NCBI GenBank assembly: GCA_046705285.1
Contig: JBJKQK010000099.1
Coordinates: 55,594 to 119,593, forward strand
Origin: SCRD01 sp046705285
Lineage (GTDB): Bacteria; Acidobacteriota; Terriglobia; UBA7540
Length of the DNA stretch: 64,000 nucleotides
Direction of reading: 5' to 3'
A program made the position numbers and the translations under genes. Positions 1 to 8,584 of the stretch are shown piece after piece. The notes below the pieces were generated by a model. The model was not told where the DNA came from. It worked only from the letters and a program-made list of their open reading frames with translations, and ran no database searches. Every line of letters begins with the position of its first letter. The stretch's first letter is position 1.

Positions 1-1746
1 CGCCACGCTACCCTGCTGGCCGTTCTGGACCAGTGCGTGACTTCCCTGGGCGCGCGAAAATTGAAGGGTTGGCTCCTGCGGCCCTCCACCAACCCCAGCG
101 AAATTGAAGCCCGCCTGGACGCGGTTGAAGAACTCTCTGGGAACATCATTGCGCGGGAAGAGGTTCGCAGGGTCCTGAACGGAATCCAGGATCTGGAGCG
201 TATTCTCGGCCGCGTGTCGCTGGAGTCCGCGAACGCGCGTGACCTGCTGGCGCTCAAAGCCTCGCTCGAACAGTTGCCGCTGGTTCGAACTTATCTGGCC
301 AGCTTCGGCGCCAGGAGATTCCGGGAACTGCACGATCGCCTGGACGAATTGAAAGATGTCTACGACCTGCTTGAACGGTCGATCCACCCGGAGCCCCCGG
401 CACTTTTGACGGAAGGCAATCTGATTCGGCCCGGCTACCATGCCGAACTCGACTCTTTGCGGGAAATCAGCCGGAACAGCAAACAACTGCTTGCCGGAAT
501 TGAAATGCGCGAGCGCGAGCGCACAGGCATCAACTCCCTCAAGGTCCGCTTCAACTCCGTCTTTGGCTATTACATCGAGGTCACAAAACCGAATCTTCAC
601 CTGGTGCCGCCGGATTACCAGCGCAAGCAGACGCTGGTGAACGCGGAGCGCTTTTCCACGCCGGAACTCAAAGAACTGGAGGCGAAGATTCTCGATGCCG
701 AGGAAAGAAGCCAGAGCCTGGAACGTGACCTCTTCATCGAGATTCGAAGAGCGGTCGGCGCTGAAGCCCGGCGCATTCGCCAGACGGCCGAGGCGCTGGC
801 GGAACTCGATGTGCTCGCCTGTTTTGCGCACCTGGCGGCGGAACGCAGCTATCATCGTCCGGAATTTTCCGAAAACGGAGAGATGGTCATTTTCCAGGGA
901 CGCCATCCAGTCATCGAGCACATCATGACCAGGGAAGAAGCGGGCCATTTCATCCCTAATGACCTCTATCTGAATCCGACTTCAGACATCCTCATCATCG
1001 TGACGGGCCCCAACATGGGCGGAAAATCAACTTATCTGCGCCAGACCGCGCTGATTGCCCTGATGACCCAGATGGGCAGTTTTGTTCCCGCCGAGCGTGC
1101 CAAACTTCCTCTTTTCGACCGGATTTTCACGCGCATCGGAGCTTCGGACAACCTCGCGCGCGGTCGTTCGACATTCATGGTGGAAATGACGGAGACGGCT
1201 ACCATCCTGAACACGGCGACACCGCGCAGCCTGGTCCTGCTGGATGAGATCGGCCGCGGAACCGCAACCTTTGACGGGCTGGCAATTGCCTGGGCCGTGG
1301 TCGAGCACCTGCTGACGCACACGAGGGCCCGAACTCTCTTTGCCACGCACTATCACGAACTGACGGAATTGGAAGATCTGCTGCCCGGCATCCGTAACTA
1401 TCACGTTTCCGTCAAGGAGTCCGGGTCCAATATTATTTTCCTTCGAAAGGTCGAGCCCGGCAGTGCCGACAAGAGTTACGGGATTGAAGTTGCGCGCTTG
1501 GCCGGGCTGCCTGCCGGCGTTGTCGAGCGCGCCCGCGAAGTCTTAAAACGCCACGAACAGAGTGAGCATGCCGTGAGCGGAAGGCTGGCCGAGAAAAAAC
1601 AGGAACCTGAAGATGTGCAGTTGATGATTTTTACTCCTTTGAACTCCGAAGTGGTTCAGGCCATCGAGAAGGTCGATCTCGACAACTTGAAACCGCTCGA
1701 AGCCTTGAATCTGCTTGCCGAACTCAAAAAGCAACTACAATCGTGA
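1..1746 (+). CDS. mutS: DNA mismatch repair ATPase MutS (5' part outside window)
   Basis: MutS recognises mismatches and uses ATP to recruit MutL. The frame is open from base 1, starting in the core-domain phrase TLLAVLDQC...GARKLKGWLLRP, so the mismatch-binding N-terminus lies upstream of the window. The lever/clamp region is followed by the ATPase: Walker A GPNMGGKST at bases 1006-1032 and Walker B LVLLDEIGRGT at 1231-1263, then the signature TLFATHYHEL. The C-terminal helix-turn-helix tail runs to the TGA at 1744-1746. All catalytic motifs in the visible part are intact. The next gene, anmK, may overlap its end. Confidence 0.96.
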   Translation, partial: RHATLLAVLDQCVTSLGARKLKGWLLRPSTNPSEIEARLDAVEELSGNIIAREEVRRVLNGIQDLERILGRVSLESANARDLLALKASLEQLPLVRTYLASFGARRFRELHDRLDELKDVYDLLERSIHPEPPALLTEGNLIRPGYHAELDSLREISRNSKQLLAGIEMRERERTGINSLKVRFNSVFGYYIEVTKPNLHLVPPDYQRKQTLVNAERFSTPELKELEAKILDAEERSQSLERDLFIEIRRAVGAEARRIRQTAEALAELDVLACFAHLAAERSYHRPEFSENGEMVIFQGRHPVIEHIMTREEAGHFIPNDLYLNPTSDILIIVTGPNMGGKSTYLRQTALIALMTQMGSFVPAERAKLPLFDRIFTRIGASDNLARGRSTFMVEMTETATILNTATPRSLVLLDEIGRGTATFDGLAIAWAVVEHLLTHTRARTLFATHYHELTELEDLLPGIRNYHVSVKESGSNIIFLRKVEPGSADKSYGIEVARLAGLPAGVVERAREVLKRHEQSEHAVSGRLAEKKQEPEDVQLMIFTPLNSEVVQAIEKVDLDNLKPLEALNLLAELKKQLQS

Positions 1747-2923
1747 AGGCCGGCGTCGCTCCGGGGCAAGGCTGTTGGCGGGCCTGATGGCCGGGACTTC
1801 CTTCGACGGAGTGGATGCCGCTCTGGTGCGCCTGGCGGGGCCGGCGTCCATGCCTCGCCTCCGTCTGCTCGGGTTCATCTCAGTGCCTTATTCGCCCGGA
1901 CTTCGGCGAAGGCTTCTGCGAGTCGCAGCCAACCAGCCGGTCCCGGCGGGTGAAATCAGCCAGCTCAATTTTCTGCTGGGCGCTCTGTTTGCGGACGCAA
2001 CCATCGAAGTTTGCCGCAGAGCCGGGATCGCCCCCCAGCGGCTTGCCGGAATCGGCTCGCACGGCCAGACGATCTTCCACCAGGGAGTTCAGACGCCCGA
2101 AGCCGGCTACCAGATCAGTTCAACGCTGCAGATTGCCGAACCGGCCGTGATTGCGGAGAGAACAGGCGTGCCGGTGGTTGCCAATTTCCGAACTGCGGAC
2201 ATCGCAACGGGCGGGCAGGGCGCACCGCTTGTTCCTCTGGTGGATTTTCTCCTGCTCAGGGACAAGAGGCAGGGCACTGTGGCCCTCAATATCGGCGGGA
2301 TCGCGAACATCACGGTGATCCCCGCCGGAGCCTCGGCCGGGGACGTTTACGGCTTTGACACGGGGCCGGGCAACATGATTATGGATGGCCTGGTACGAGT
2401 TTTCACCGGCGGGCGGCGGCATTACGATCCGGGAGGGCGCATGGCCGCGCGTGGCAAGGTTCTGGACGATATTCTGGCCCCGGCGCTTGGCTTTCGTTTT
2501 TTTCGGAAGCCGCCTCCCAAAAGCGCAGGCCGGGAACAATTCGGAGACGAATTCCTGAAACGCTATTTCCTCGGCAGGCTTCCGGATGCGCCCGCGGCAG
2601 ATCTGCTTCGGACCGCAAATGAACTGACAGCAAGAACCGTAACCGACTCGCTGGGGCGATTTGTATTTCCACGCACCGGCATCCAGCGATTGATCGCCTC
2701 AGGTGGCGGGGCCCACAACCGGCTGCTGCTGAGGCGTGTCGGTGAACTGCTGCCTCAGATCAAGGTGATGACTTCAGACGCGTTCGGGCTTCCGGTTGAC
2801 GCCAAGGAAGCCATCGCCTTCGCTATTCTGGCGGATCGGACTTTGCACGGCTTGCCGGGAAATCTTCCCGCTGTGACCGGCGCTGGCAGGCCGGCAGTCC
2901 TCGGAACCGTTTCCCGGCCATGA
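1715..2923 (+). CDS. anmK: Anhydro-N-acetylmuramic acid kinase
   Basis: AnmK phosphorylates 1,6-anhydro-MurNAc, with ring opening, to MurNAc-6-P in peptidoglycan recycling. Family motifs are visible: GLMAGTSFDGVDAALV near the start, GQTIFHQ, ANFRTADIA.GGQGAPLVP, NIGGIANIT, GFDTGPGNMIMDGL and, near the end, IASGGGAHNRLLL. The length of about 385-400 aa fits the family. The start is uncertain. The longest frame begins at a TTG (1715) that overlaps mutS by 32 nt, while a TTG at 1775, behind GGGGCAAGG, would place GLMAG near residue 3, as in typical AnmK proteins. It is co-directional with mutS and probably co-transcribed. Confidence 0.92.
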   Translation: MPNSKSNYNREGRRRSGARLLAGLMAGTSFDGVDAALVRLAGPASMPRLRLLGFISVPYSPGLRRRLLRVAANQPVPAGEISQLNFLLGALFADATIEVCRRAGIAPQRLAGIGSHGQTIFHQGVQTPEAGYQISSTLQIAEPAVIAERTGVPVVANFRTADIATGGQGAPLVPLVDFLLLRDKRQGTVALNIGGIANITVIPAGASAGDVYGFDTGPGNMIMDGLVRVFTGGRRHYDPGGRMAARGKVLDDILAPALGFRFFRKPPPKSAGREQFGDEFLKRYFLGRLPDAPAADLLRTANELTARTVTDSLGRFVFPRTGIQRLIASGGGAHNRLLLRRVGELLPQIKVMTSDAFGLPVDAKEAIAFAILADRTLHGLPGNLPAVTGAGRPAVLGTVSRP

Positions 2924-2937
2924 AGGATTGCGCCTCA

Positions 2938-3537
2938 CTAGACGTGGAATCCCAGATGCCACAAGTTGATGATCAGCAGTTCCCTCAATGAGAAAAGCGC
3001 ACGCGCGAAGGGTTCAGCCTCGATGGGGCTCGCGGGGGCCGGGGAGGTGTAGGCGGTAATGCCAAACGACGCAAAGAGCAATTTGACCCGGTAGAGATGA
3101 AAGCCATCACTGACGGCGACGCAGGTTGATTTTCCCCGGGCTTTCAGCATTTGCGCCACCGCCTTGACCGTCTCGAAGGTTGTTTCGCTGTGGGTCTCAG
3201 CCAGAATCTTGCGGGCGGCGACTCCCTGCTGAATCAGGTAGTCCCGGCCGACACCGCCCTCCGTAAAGTGCGGATCTCCGCCGCTGCCGCCCGATGTAAT
3301 AACCAGAGGAGCGATGCCCCGTTCTTCCAGATTGAAGGCATGATCGAGGCGAGCCTTATAAACGGGCGAAGGGCGGCCATTGTATTCTGCCGCACCCAGG
3401 ACGACAATCGCGGCTGCCGGCCGCGTTTCATCGTCAGCAGCCTGCCGTCGAATAGATTTGTAAAGGGACACCTCCAAGAAGATGAAACCGGCAAGAGAAG
3501 CAATCAGGGCGAGAAGTATCCAATGGCGCTGGCGCAC
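2938..3537 (-). CDS. DUF218 / YdcF-SanA-ElyC family membrane-anchored protein
   Basis: This is a 199-aa protein with one N-terminal membrane segment (WILLALIASLAGFIFL) followed by a DUF218 domain. Recognisable landmarks are AAIVVLGAAEYNGRPSPVYKAR, VITSGGSGGD, SETTFETVKAVAQML and VSDGFHLYRVKLLF. Family members (SanA, ElyC, YdcF) are envelope proteins linked to barrier integrity, but their biochemical activity is unclear. Translation starts at a GTG only 8 nt after the stop of the sua5 gene, so the two form an operon. Its stop faces the anmK stop with a 14-nt gap. Confidence 0.85.
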   Translation of the reverse strand: MRQRHWILLALIASLAGFIFLEVSLYKSIRRQAADDETRPAAAIVVLGAAEYNGRPSPVYKARLDHAFNLEERGIAPLVITSGGSGGDPHFTEGGVGRDYLIQQGVAARKILAETHSETTFETVKAVAQMLKARGKSTCVAVSDGFHLYRVKLLFASFGITAYTSPAPASPIEAEPFARALFSLRELLIINLWHLGFHV

Positions 3538-3545
3538 AGGGGGAC

Positions 3546-4175
3546 TCAGGAAAGAAATTCTTTCAATTCAGATTCGGCCACGCCACCAGAACGCAGAATC
3601 CGAAGTCGGTCACCTTGAAGCAGAACCACCGTCGAAGGATTGTTTCCGGCTGTGGTGCCACCATCGAGAATGAGCGGCAGTGAATCGCCCACTTGATCCT
3701 CAACCTGAGCGGCCGTCGAGCAGGCAGGATGTTCAGACAGGTTGGCGCTGGTTCCCGTCAGCGGACGGTCTATTGCTGCAATGAGTGCTTCGGCCAGCGG
3801 CAAGCGCGGCCAGCGAATCCCGACCCGGCCCGTGTTCGCTGTGACTTTCAAAGGAATTTGGCGTGATGCCGAAGCCACGATGGTCAGGGGACCCGGCCAG
3901 AATTTTCTTGCCAGGGTAAAAAAAAGCTGCGGAGGATTGTCAACCAGGTCTGCAGCCTGATCCAGCGACGCAACCAGCAACGGGATGGGCCTGTCTGCAG
4001 ATCGCTTCTTGATCCGGAAGATCTCAGTGATGGCGGCCAGATTGAAGGGATCTGTACCCAGGCCGTAAAAGGTGTCTGTCGGGAAGGCGATAACCTTGCC
4101 GGCAAGAATCAACTGAGCCGAATACTCCAGCGCATACTCCAGATTCTGCTTTTCTACTTTGAGGATCTTTGCCAT
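3546..4175 (-). CDS. L-threonylcarbamoyladenylate synthase (Sua5/YrdC/YciO)
   Basis: The enzyme makes threonylcarbamoyl-AMP from Thr, bicarbonate and ATP, the first step of tRNA t6A37 synthesis. The YrdC fold is evident: GKVIAFPTDTFYGLG, KKRSADRPIPLLVAS (K.R motif), KFWPGPLTIV, VGIRWPRLPLAEALI and PLTGTSANLSEHPAC, ending RILRSGG. At about 209 aa it is the YrdC-type single domain, lacking the Sua5 C-terminal domain. ATG 4175 (MAKILKV) is preferred over a TTG at 4241, which looks like part of a promoter (TTGACC). It lies about 1 kb from the MtaB-like gene, which would further modify t6A. Confidence 0.92.
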   Translation of the reverse strand: MAKILKVEKQNLEYALEYSAQLILAGKVIAFPTDTFYGLGTDPFNLAAITEIFRIKKRSADRPIPLLVASLDQAADLVDNPPQLFFTLARKFWPGPLTIVASASRQIPLKVTANTGRVGIRWPRLPLAEALIAAIDRPLTGTSANLSEHPACSTAAQVEDQVGDSLPLILDGGTTAGNNPSTVVLLQGDRLRILRSGGVAESELKEFLS

Positions 4176-4312
4176 CAAGCGCTGCCCGAAGCTGCGTCCG
4201 AGAATGATTCTGACCCTAACATATGGGACTGGAAGGGTCAAGACACGCCCGCATCAGGGCGTCCGGAAGCGGGCCGTAACTGCCGGGCCGGCACGGGGGC
4301 ACGAAAATGCTC

Positions 4313-4342
4313 TTGACTTCCTTCTGGAATGTGAGTGAGAAT
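4313..4342 (+). promoter_or_regulatory. Candidate sigma-70 promoter for rpsU
   Basis: TTGACT (4313-4318) and GAGAAT (4337-4342) are separated by 18 nt, upstream of the rpsU start. The -35 matches consensus at 5 of 6 positions and the -10 at 4 of 6. This is by eye only. Confidence 0.45.
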
Positions 4343-4404
4343 TCTGATATCCAGAGGAGATTTAATCTTCTTCTATCTCATCAGGAAATGGGGGTGTTGA
4401 TCTT

Positions 4405-4602
4405 TTGGCTGAAGTTCGACTTCAGGAGGGAGAGTCTTTAGAAAGCGCCCTCCGCCGCTTTAAGCGCAAGGTGCAGCAAGAGGACATCATCAAAGAAATC
4501 AAAAAACATTCGTTTTATCTGAAGCCAGGAGAGAAAAAACGAGTCAAGGCGGCCTTGGCGCGGAAACGAGCCCGCAAAAAGGCCAGGCACGACCATGAAT
4601 GA
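4405..4602 (+). CDS. rpsU: 30S ribosomal protein bS21
   Basis: This 65-aa protein reads as bS21 throughout: MAEVRLQEGESLESALRRF, then KRKVQQEDIIKEIKKHSFY, and a basic tail (KRVKAALARKRARKKAR). bS21 binds the 30S platform near the anti-Shine-Dalgarno region. The start codon is TTG at 4405, behind a G-rich stretch (GGGGGTG, 4390-4396). No in-frame ATG fits, since the conserved N-terminus begins here. It stands behind its own promoter candidate and is followed by a zinc-ribbon gene. Confidence 0.95.
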   Translation: MAEVRLQEGESLESALRRFKRKVQQEDIIKEIKKHSFYLKPGEKKRVKAALARKRARKKARHDHE

Positions 4603-4666
4603 TCCCGATGTCGGGTGAGAGGTAATCGGTCGTCGGGTGAAGGATTGGTCAGGCAGGGGGCTAATC

Positions 4667-4966
4667 ATGGAATACCGGGATCGGGTCCTCAAGTGCGTCG
4701 ATTGCGGAGCGGAATTCGTTTTTACTGCAGGCGAACAACTCTTCTTCGCAGACAAGGGGTTCAAGAACGAACCGAAGCGCTGTAAGTCTTGCAAGGCTAA
4801 GCGAAGCCAGTTGCTTAACGGGCAAGGCCATCGGCGTGTGGAAACGAGTACGGTTTGTTCGCAGTGTGGCAAGGAGACTACGGTACCCTTCAAACCGACT
4901 CAAGGGCGCCCCGTCTATTGCAGGGAATGCTTTGAGCAACGGAGAGCTGCAGGCTCTCCGGCTTGA
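4667..4966 (+). CDS. Zinc-ribbon protein with two CxxC-pair modules
   Basis: A 99-aa protein with paired cysteine knuckles: KCVDCGAEFVFTAGEQ...CKSCKAKR, then VCSQCGKETTVPFKPTQGRPVYCRECFEQRR. This matches the small bacterial zinc-ribbon proteins that carry one FxFTxGEQ-type ribbon and one CxxC-x17-CxxC ribbon; their molecular role is not established. The ATG at 4667 is preferred over the upstream GTG at 4637 because a purine-rich SD (AGGCAGGGGG) sits just before it and the conserved region begins immediately. Its position after rpsU suggests a link with translation, by inference only. Confidence 0.85.
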   Translation: MEYRDRVLKCVDCGAEFVFTAGEQLFFADKGFKNEPKRCKSCKAKRSQLLNGQGHRRVETSTVCSQCGKETTVPFKPTQGRPVYCRECFEQRRAAGSPA

Positions 4967-5246
4967 TCAGGAGATGGCTTCGTTCCACTCCCTGATTTCC
5001 CTGGAAGGAGCCGGGTCGCAGCGCGTGGCTGGCTGGGACAGCAGGAGAATAGCGGGGTGCTGGTGTATCGCGGATCATGCCGTGCGATAGACCAGAGCTT
5101 AGCACAACGGATTATCCACTTGCTTTTTCCCGCCTCGGGGCTCAAGGCAAAGCAGGCACAATCGAGTGAGGGCAGAGGCTTACCTGCAGTGCGCCAATGG
5201 GAAAATCCTGCGCTGGCGCAGTGCCCCCATGTTCGCATAAGATGAA

Positions 5247-6623
5247 ATGGTCATGGGCACGTTTCACCTTATCAATTTTGGGTGCAGGGCGAGCCATGCC
5301 GATGGGACCGCCATCAAGAAACAATTGATGGAGAGAGGGTTCAGGGAGGCAAACCCGGAAGCAACCGAGGTTGCCATTCTGAATACCTGTACAGTCACCG
5401 CCGCCGCTGACGCCGAGGTGCGCCAGGTCATTCGCCGCATCCACCGGTCCAACCCGGCCTGCAAGATTCTGGTCACCGGGTGTTATGCCCAGCGTGCGGC
5501 GGGCGAAATCGCACGGATGCCGGGTGTGGCATGGGTGATTGGAAATTCCCACAAGCATGCCCTGGCCGAGGTCTTGACCAGTGACGCCCGCGCAAATACC
5601 CCCTCGAGAGATTGTCTCTTATCAGAACAACCGCAAACCGATGTTGGGACGCCAACTTCGGCTTGTGAGCCCCAGCCAATACGGCCACTGGTCATGGTCG
5701 GTGAAATCGGGGACGCTTTCCACTTTGCTCCGGTCTTCGCCGATGACCGTACGCGGCCTACGCTTAAAATCCAGGACGGCTGCAATGCGCGCTGTGCGTT
5801 TTGCGTGATCCCGCACGTCCGTGGCGAAAGCCGCAGCATGGAACCGGGCAAGGTCATCGAGCAGGTCCGAAACCTGGAACAGAACGGCTATAAGGAAGTC
5901 GTCCTCTCAGGAATCAACCTGGGCAGTTACGGTCGCGACCTGGGCCGGCGTTTAAACTTCCTGGGCCTCGTTAAGCAGATTCTGCTGGAAACGGGAATTC
6001 CCCGATTGCGGATCAGCTCGATAGAGCCGATGGACGTTGGCGGCGAGTTGATCGCGCTGGTGGCAGCAGAGCCGCGAATGGCAAAACACTTCCATGTGCC
6101 GCTGCAAAGCGGCAGCAACAGAATCCTCCGGCTCATGAACCGGCGCTACTGGACCACGCAGTATGCTGAGCGCATCGTGTCAATTCGCGAGAGCATACCC
6201 AATTGCGGAATTGGAGCGGACGTGATGGTGGGTTTTCCCGGCGAGACGGAAGCAGATCACGATGAGAGCCTGAAATTCATCGAATCTCTTCCCTTCACCT
6301 ATCTCCACATTTTCCCGTACTCGGCGCGGCCGGGAACCCCAGCGGCAACACGGCCTGAACAGGTGGACGGCCGCCGCATCCATGAGCGCGTGCGGGAAAT
6401 GAAATCCTTGATCGCAGCCAAGCGCAGCCGGTTTCTGCATGCCCAGATCGGGCAGAGATTGAGTGCCGTCGTCATGCACAAATTGCGGGAGGGAGTTTGC
6501 ACGGCGCTTTCCACCAATTACCTCCAGGTTTCTCTTCCCGGGACAGGCGCTTTACCAAACATGCTGCTCGATGTTGAGATAGGACGCGTTTACGATGGCT
6601 GCCTGGTCGGGCGTCCAAGCTGA
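5247..6623 (+). CDS. MtaB/MiaB-family radical SAM tRNA methylthiotransferase
   Basis: Predicted to add a methylthio group to a tRNA adenosine at position 37, most likely t6A to ms2t6A (MtaB branch). The N-terminal UPF0004 domain has three cluster cysteines (INFGCRAS, LNTCTVTA, VTGCYAQR). The radical SAM domain has DGCNARCAFCVIPHVRG (CxxxCxxC), followed by SGINLGSYGRDL, SSIEPMDV, HVPLQSGSNRILRLMNRRY and ADVMVGFPGETEADH. A TRAM-like tail completes the 458 aa. The first motif lacks the usual N-Q/F after GCK, so the exact substrate branch is inferred. Sua5 about 1 kb away supports t6A as substrate. Confidence 0.88.
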   Translation: MVMGTFHLINFGCRASHADGTAIKKQLMERGFREANPEATEVAILNTCTVTAAADAEVRQVIRRIHRSNPACKILVTGCYAQRAAGEIARMPGVAWVIGNSHKHALAEVLTSDARANTPSRDCLLSEQPQTDVGTPTSACEPQPIRPLVMVGEIGDAFHFAPVFADDRTRPTLKIQDGCNARCAFCVIPHVRGESRSMEPGKVIEQVRNLEQNGYKEVVLSGINLGSYGRDLGRRLNFLGLVKQILLETGIPRLRISSIEPMDVGGELIALVAAEPRMAKHFHVPLQSGSNRILRLMNRRYWTTQYAERIVSIRESIPNCGIGADVMVGFPGETEADHDESLKFIESLPFTYLHIFPYSARPGTPAATRPEQVDGRRIHERVREMKSLIAAKRSRFLHAQIGQRLSAVVMHKLREGVCTALSTNYLQVSLPGTGALPNMLLDVEIGRVYDGCLVGRPS

Positions 6624-6766
6624 CTGTGACCCTGCCTGGAGATGTCCATGGGCCATGCAAGCTGGCGGGAATCTCCCGCTGTAAGAGACTATCCTCATGC
6701 CCGGCATTTTTGTGGCATAATATTTGGATGGCAAGAGGTTGGGAAAGCAAATTTATAGGAGAACAA

Positions 6767-6973
6767 ATGGAAGTTGCGGAATCAAAAGAAATAGAATCAG
6801 ACCTTCCTCAGATAACCCCTGAACAGCAACAGCGCCAACGTGAACGAGAGAGCCTTGAGCTTTCGCGTGCGCGTGTGCAGCAGGAGCTTGCGGCGGCAAC
6901 GCATCCACGCTACCGAAGCTCGCTGCAAGCTGCTCTCGGGTACCTGGAGGAAAAAATCGCAGCCTTCGACTGA
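6767..6973 (+). CDS. Small charged protein of unknown function
   Basis: A 68-aa, Glu/Gln/Arg-rich, mostly helical protein (TPEQQQRQRERESLELSRAR, then YRSSLQAALGYLEEKIAAFD). I do not recognise a family. The ATG at 6767 has a good SD (AGGAG, 6758-6762), and a longer upstream frame has no protein character. It follows the MtaB-like gene by about 140 nt. The amphipathic pattern suggests a helical hairpin or coiled coil. Confidence 0.6.
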   Translation: MEVAESKEIESDLPQITPEQQQRQRERESLELSRARVQQELAAATHPRYRSSLQAALGYLEEKIAAFD

Positions 6974-7306
6974 GGTCGTGGCTGTTTCATATTTGGATTA
7001 GTTTGCTGATAAGCGCAAACTGTTGCGGCCATGCCGACCCTAAAAGCTCGGACTTGAATGCAGGCGCGCTTATAGTGGCTCCCGAAGGGAAGTTCTCAGG
7101 CATCGTCCCGCGGGTTTTCTTCGCGCTTCGATGGGAGCGGTGAAGAATACTCTTTTTCTTCACACGCCAACCTGCTTAGAATTGCCACTTTTTTCATCGT
7201 GAGTATTTCCCTTGAGGCACGTCACTATCTGCCTCCTTCGAAAATCCCTACCTTTACTCGAAGCGATTCTATCTGAGCCGGCTTGCGGACGCATGGAGGG
7301 GTGTCA
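6974..7306. other. Intergenic region without recognisable feature
   Basis: About 330 bases with no credible reading frame on either strand and no clear terminator or RNA structure that I can see. Confidence 0.5.
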
Positions 7307-7444
7307 ATGGCGAAACTGCCTTCACGCAACCGCTCGCAAAAGATTGGGAGTTACTTTACCTTCTTACAGCGCATTTTGAGAACGGTGGGAGGGCTTATTC
7401 AGAAACTTGCGCTGTCAGCGCCCCTTGGGCTGCCCGAACAGTGA
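7307..7444 (+). CDS. Possible small basic protein (45 aa)
   Basis: An ATG at 7307 lies 5 nt after a strong Shine-Dalgarno (GGAGGGG, 7295-7301). It opens a 45-codon frame: a basic N-terminus (MAKLPSRNRSQKIG) and an amphipathic to hydrophobic helix (FTFLQRILRTVGGLIQKLAL). No family is recognised. The ribosome site and helix make it plausible as a small membrane-associated protein or leader; length alone gives little support. Confidence 0.4.
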   Translation: MAKLPSRNRSQKIGSYFTFLQRILRTVGGLIQKLALSAPLGLPEQ

Positions 7445-7732
7445 CCGCGCCAGCGGCCTGGCAAAGGTTTCTGCCACCCTACGTTGCCCGACGCCCCATG
7501 TTCTATTTCCGCACACGTCTCAAGAGCCACGATCCGTGTGTCGCCGGTGGACGGCGCGACTCGAGAAAATAACCCTTTTCAAATCATCAGGTCCATTCAG
7601 GGAACTGCCCCAGGAGATCGGTGGGCCAGCCCCTGCACAGGTCAACGTCGGGGGGTTAACCAATGGTACTAGTACCGAAGAGCGATTGTACGCTGGTGCA
7701 TTTACTGGTTCAATATGTCTGGGGAGGACGAA

Positions 7733-8104
7733 ATGGCGAACGCAAACAATACGATAACGGTTATTCCAAGCTCAAGTTTCAAGTGGACAGCCCAAATTCA
7801 ATACAAAGAATCTCTGTATACCCGGGATGAAGCCATCCAATATGCCAGCGAGCACGACTGCAATTTGGTCGTGAAGTACGAAAGGCGGAGTGGCCCACTG
7901 TTTGATGCTCTACAGGATCCTAACCTCGGTTCCACACCCAGGGTCGCCAGCGAAATAGTTGAAGTGGTGACTGCCACGGCAGGGCCTGAATCCGCCAGCC
8001 GCAGCAAAAGCATGCTCCGGGGCGTGTTCGGTTTCGCAAGGCGACTTGGCACTGCTGCAATCACCTCGCACCGGGAAAAGGCCATACCCTCAGTCGCCAG
8101 CTAG
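7733..8104 (+). CDS. Hypothetical protein, DUF2188-like N-terminal pattern
   Basis: A 123-aa protein. ATG 7733 follows GGGGAGGA (7721-7728) with ideal spacing. Residues about 5-60 (VIPSSSFKWTAQIQYKES, then TRDEAIQYASEHDCNLVVKYERRSG) resemble the strand-helix-strand layout of DUF2188-like small domains, in which a residue string is tested against a 'T..EAI..A' helix. The C-terminal half (VVTATAGPESAS, RSKSMLRGVFGFARRLG) is low in structure and basic. The family assignment is tentative. It sits in a sparsely coding accessory stretch. Confidence 0.6.
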   Translation: MANANNTITVIPSSSFKWTAQIQYKESLYTRDEAIQYASEHDCNLVVKYERRSGPLFDALQDPNLGSTPRVASEIVEVVTATAGPESASRSKSMLRGVFGFARRLGTAAITSHREKAIPSVAS

Positions 8105-8584
8105 GCAATGATGGTGAAATAGTGACCGGGTGGAGCAGAGGGGTTCTATAATCCTTCAGCTTTCTTGACAAGAGACAGGTCCGCTCATCTGACGCGACCA
8201 TGTCCCGGTCAATGAGCAGCGACAGGGGCCTGGCCTCCATGTCCCTATGCATCCCTGAATATTCCCTCACGCCGGTCCGCGGCTAATTCCCCTGCTTCGC
8301 TACCTTCCTCCGGAGGCTGTAGTGCGAACCTCCGGTTCTGGGGTCAGCGGATTTTCCCTGTGTCCTTTTCCATGCCTTGGTCAGCCGGCAGGCCGCAATA
8401 CCTCCTGTGCCACTGGTTCGTCGCTTACGGCCCGGAAAGTCTCGCAGGACAGGGCCGTTTCTACGGGTACAAGCTGGCGCCGTGTCATCAACGTCTCACC
8501 GCATCCGAACGTCCTCTATTTGTTCGCAATCCGATGAGCTCGTGGCATAATGGGTCCGCCACGGCCGCAAGGAGGGAGGTGCGC
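8105..8584. other. Intergenic region, 480 bases
   Basis: No supported gene. The upstream extension of the next reading frame (from 8360) lacks protein character and is probably non-coding. A weak inverted repeat CGGAGG...CCTCCG occurs near 8310-8335; its role is unknown. Confidence 0.45.

Noticed and set aside
4241..4241. TTG at 4241 as start of the Sua5-like protein
   Set aside because: The 22 extra residues are unlike the family and the TTGACC there looks like a promoter -35.
6626..6766. Upstream part of a 115-codon frame ahead of the small charged protein
   Set aside because: Cys/Trp-rich and unlike a protein; the ATG at 6767 has the SD.
8360..8584. N-terminal extension of the HEPN-like gene
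   Set aside because: No ribosome site and random-looking sequence; a GTG at 8585 has an excellent SD.
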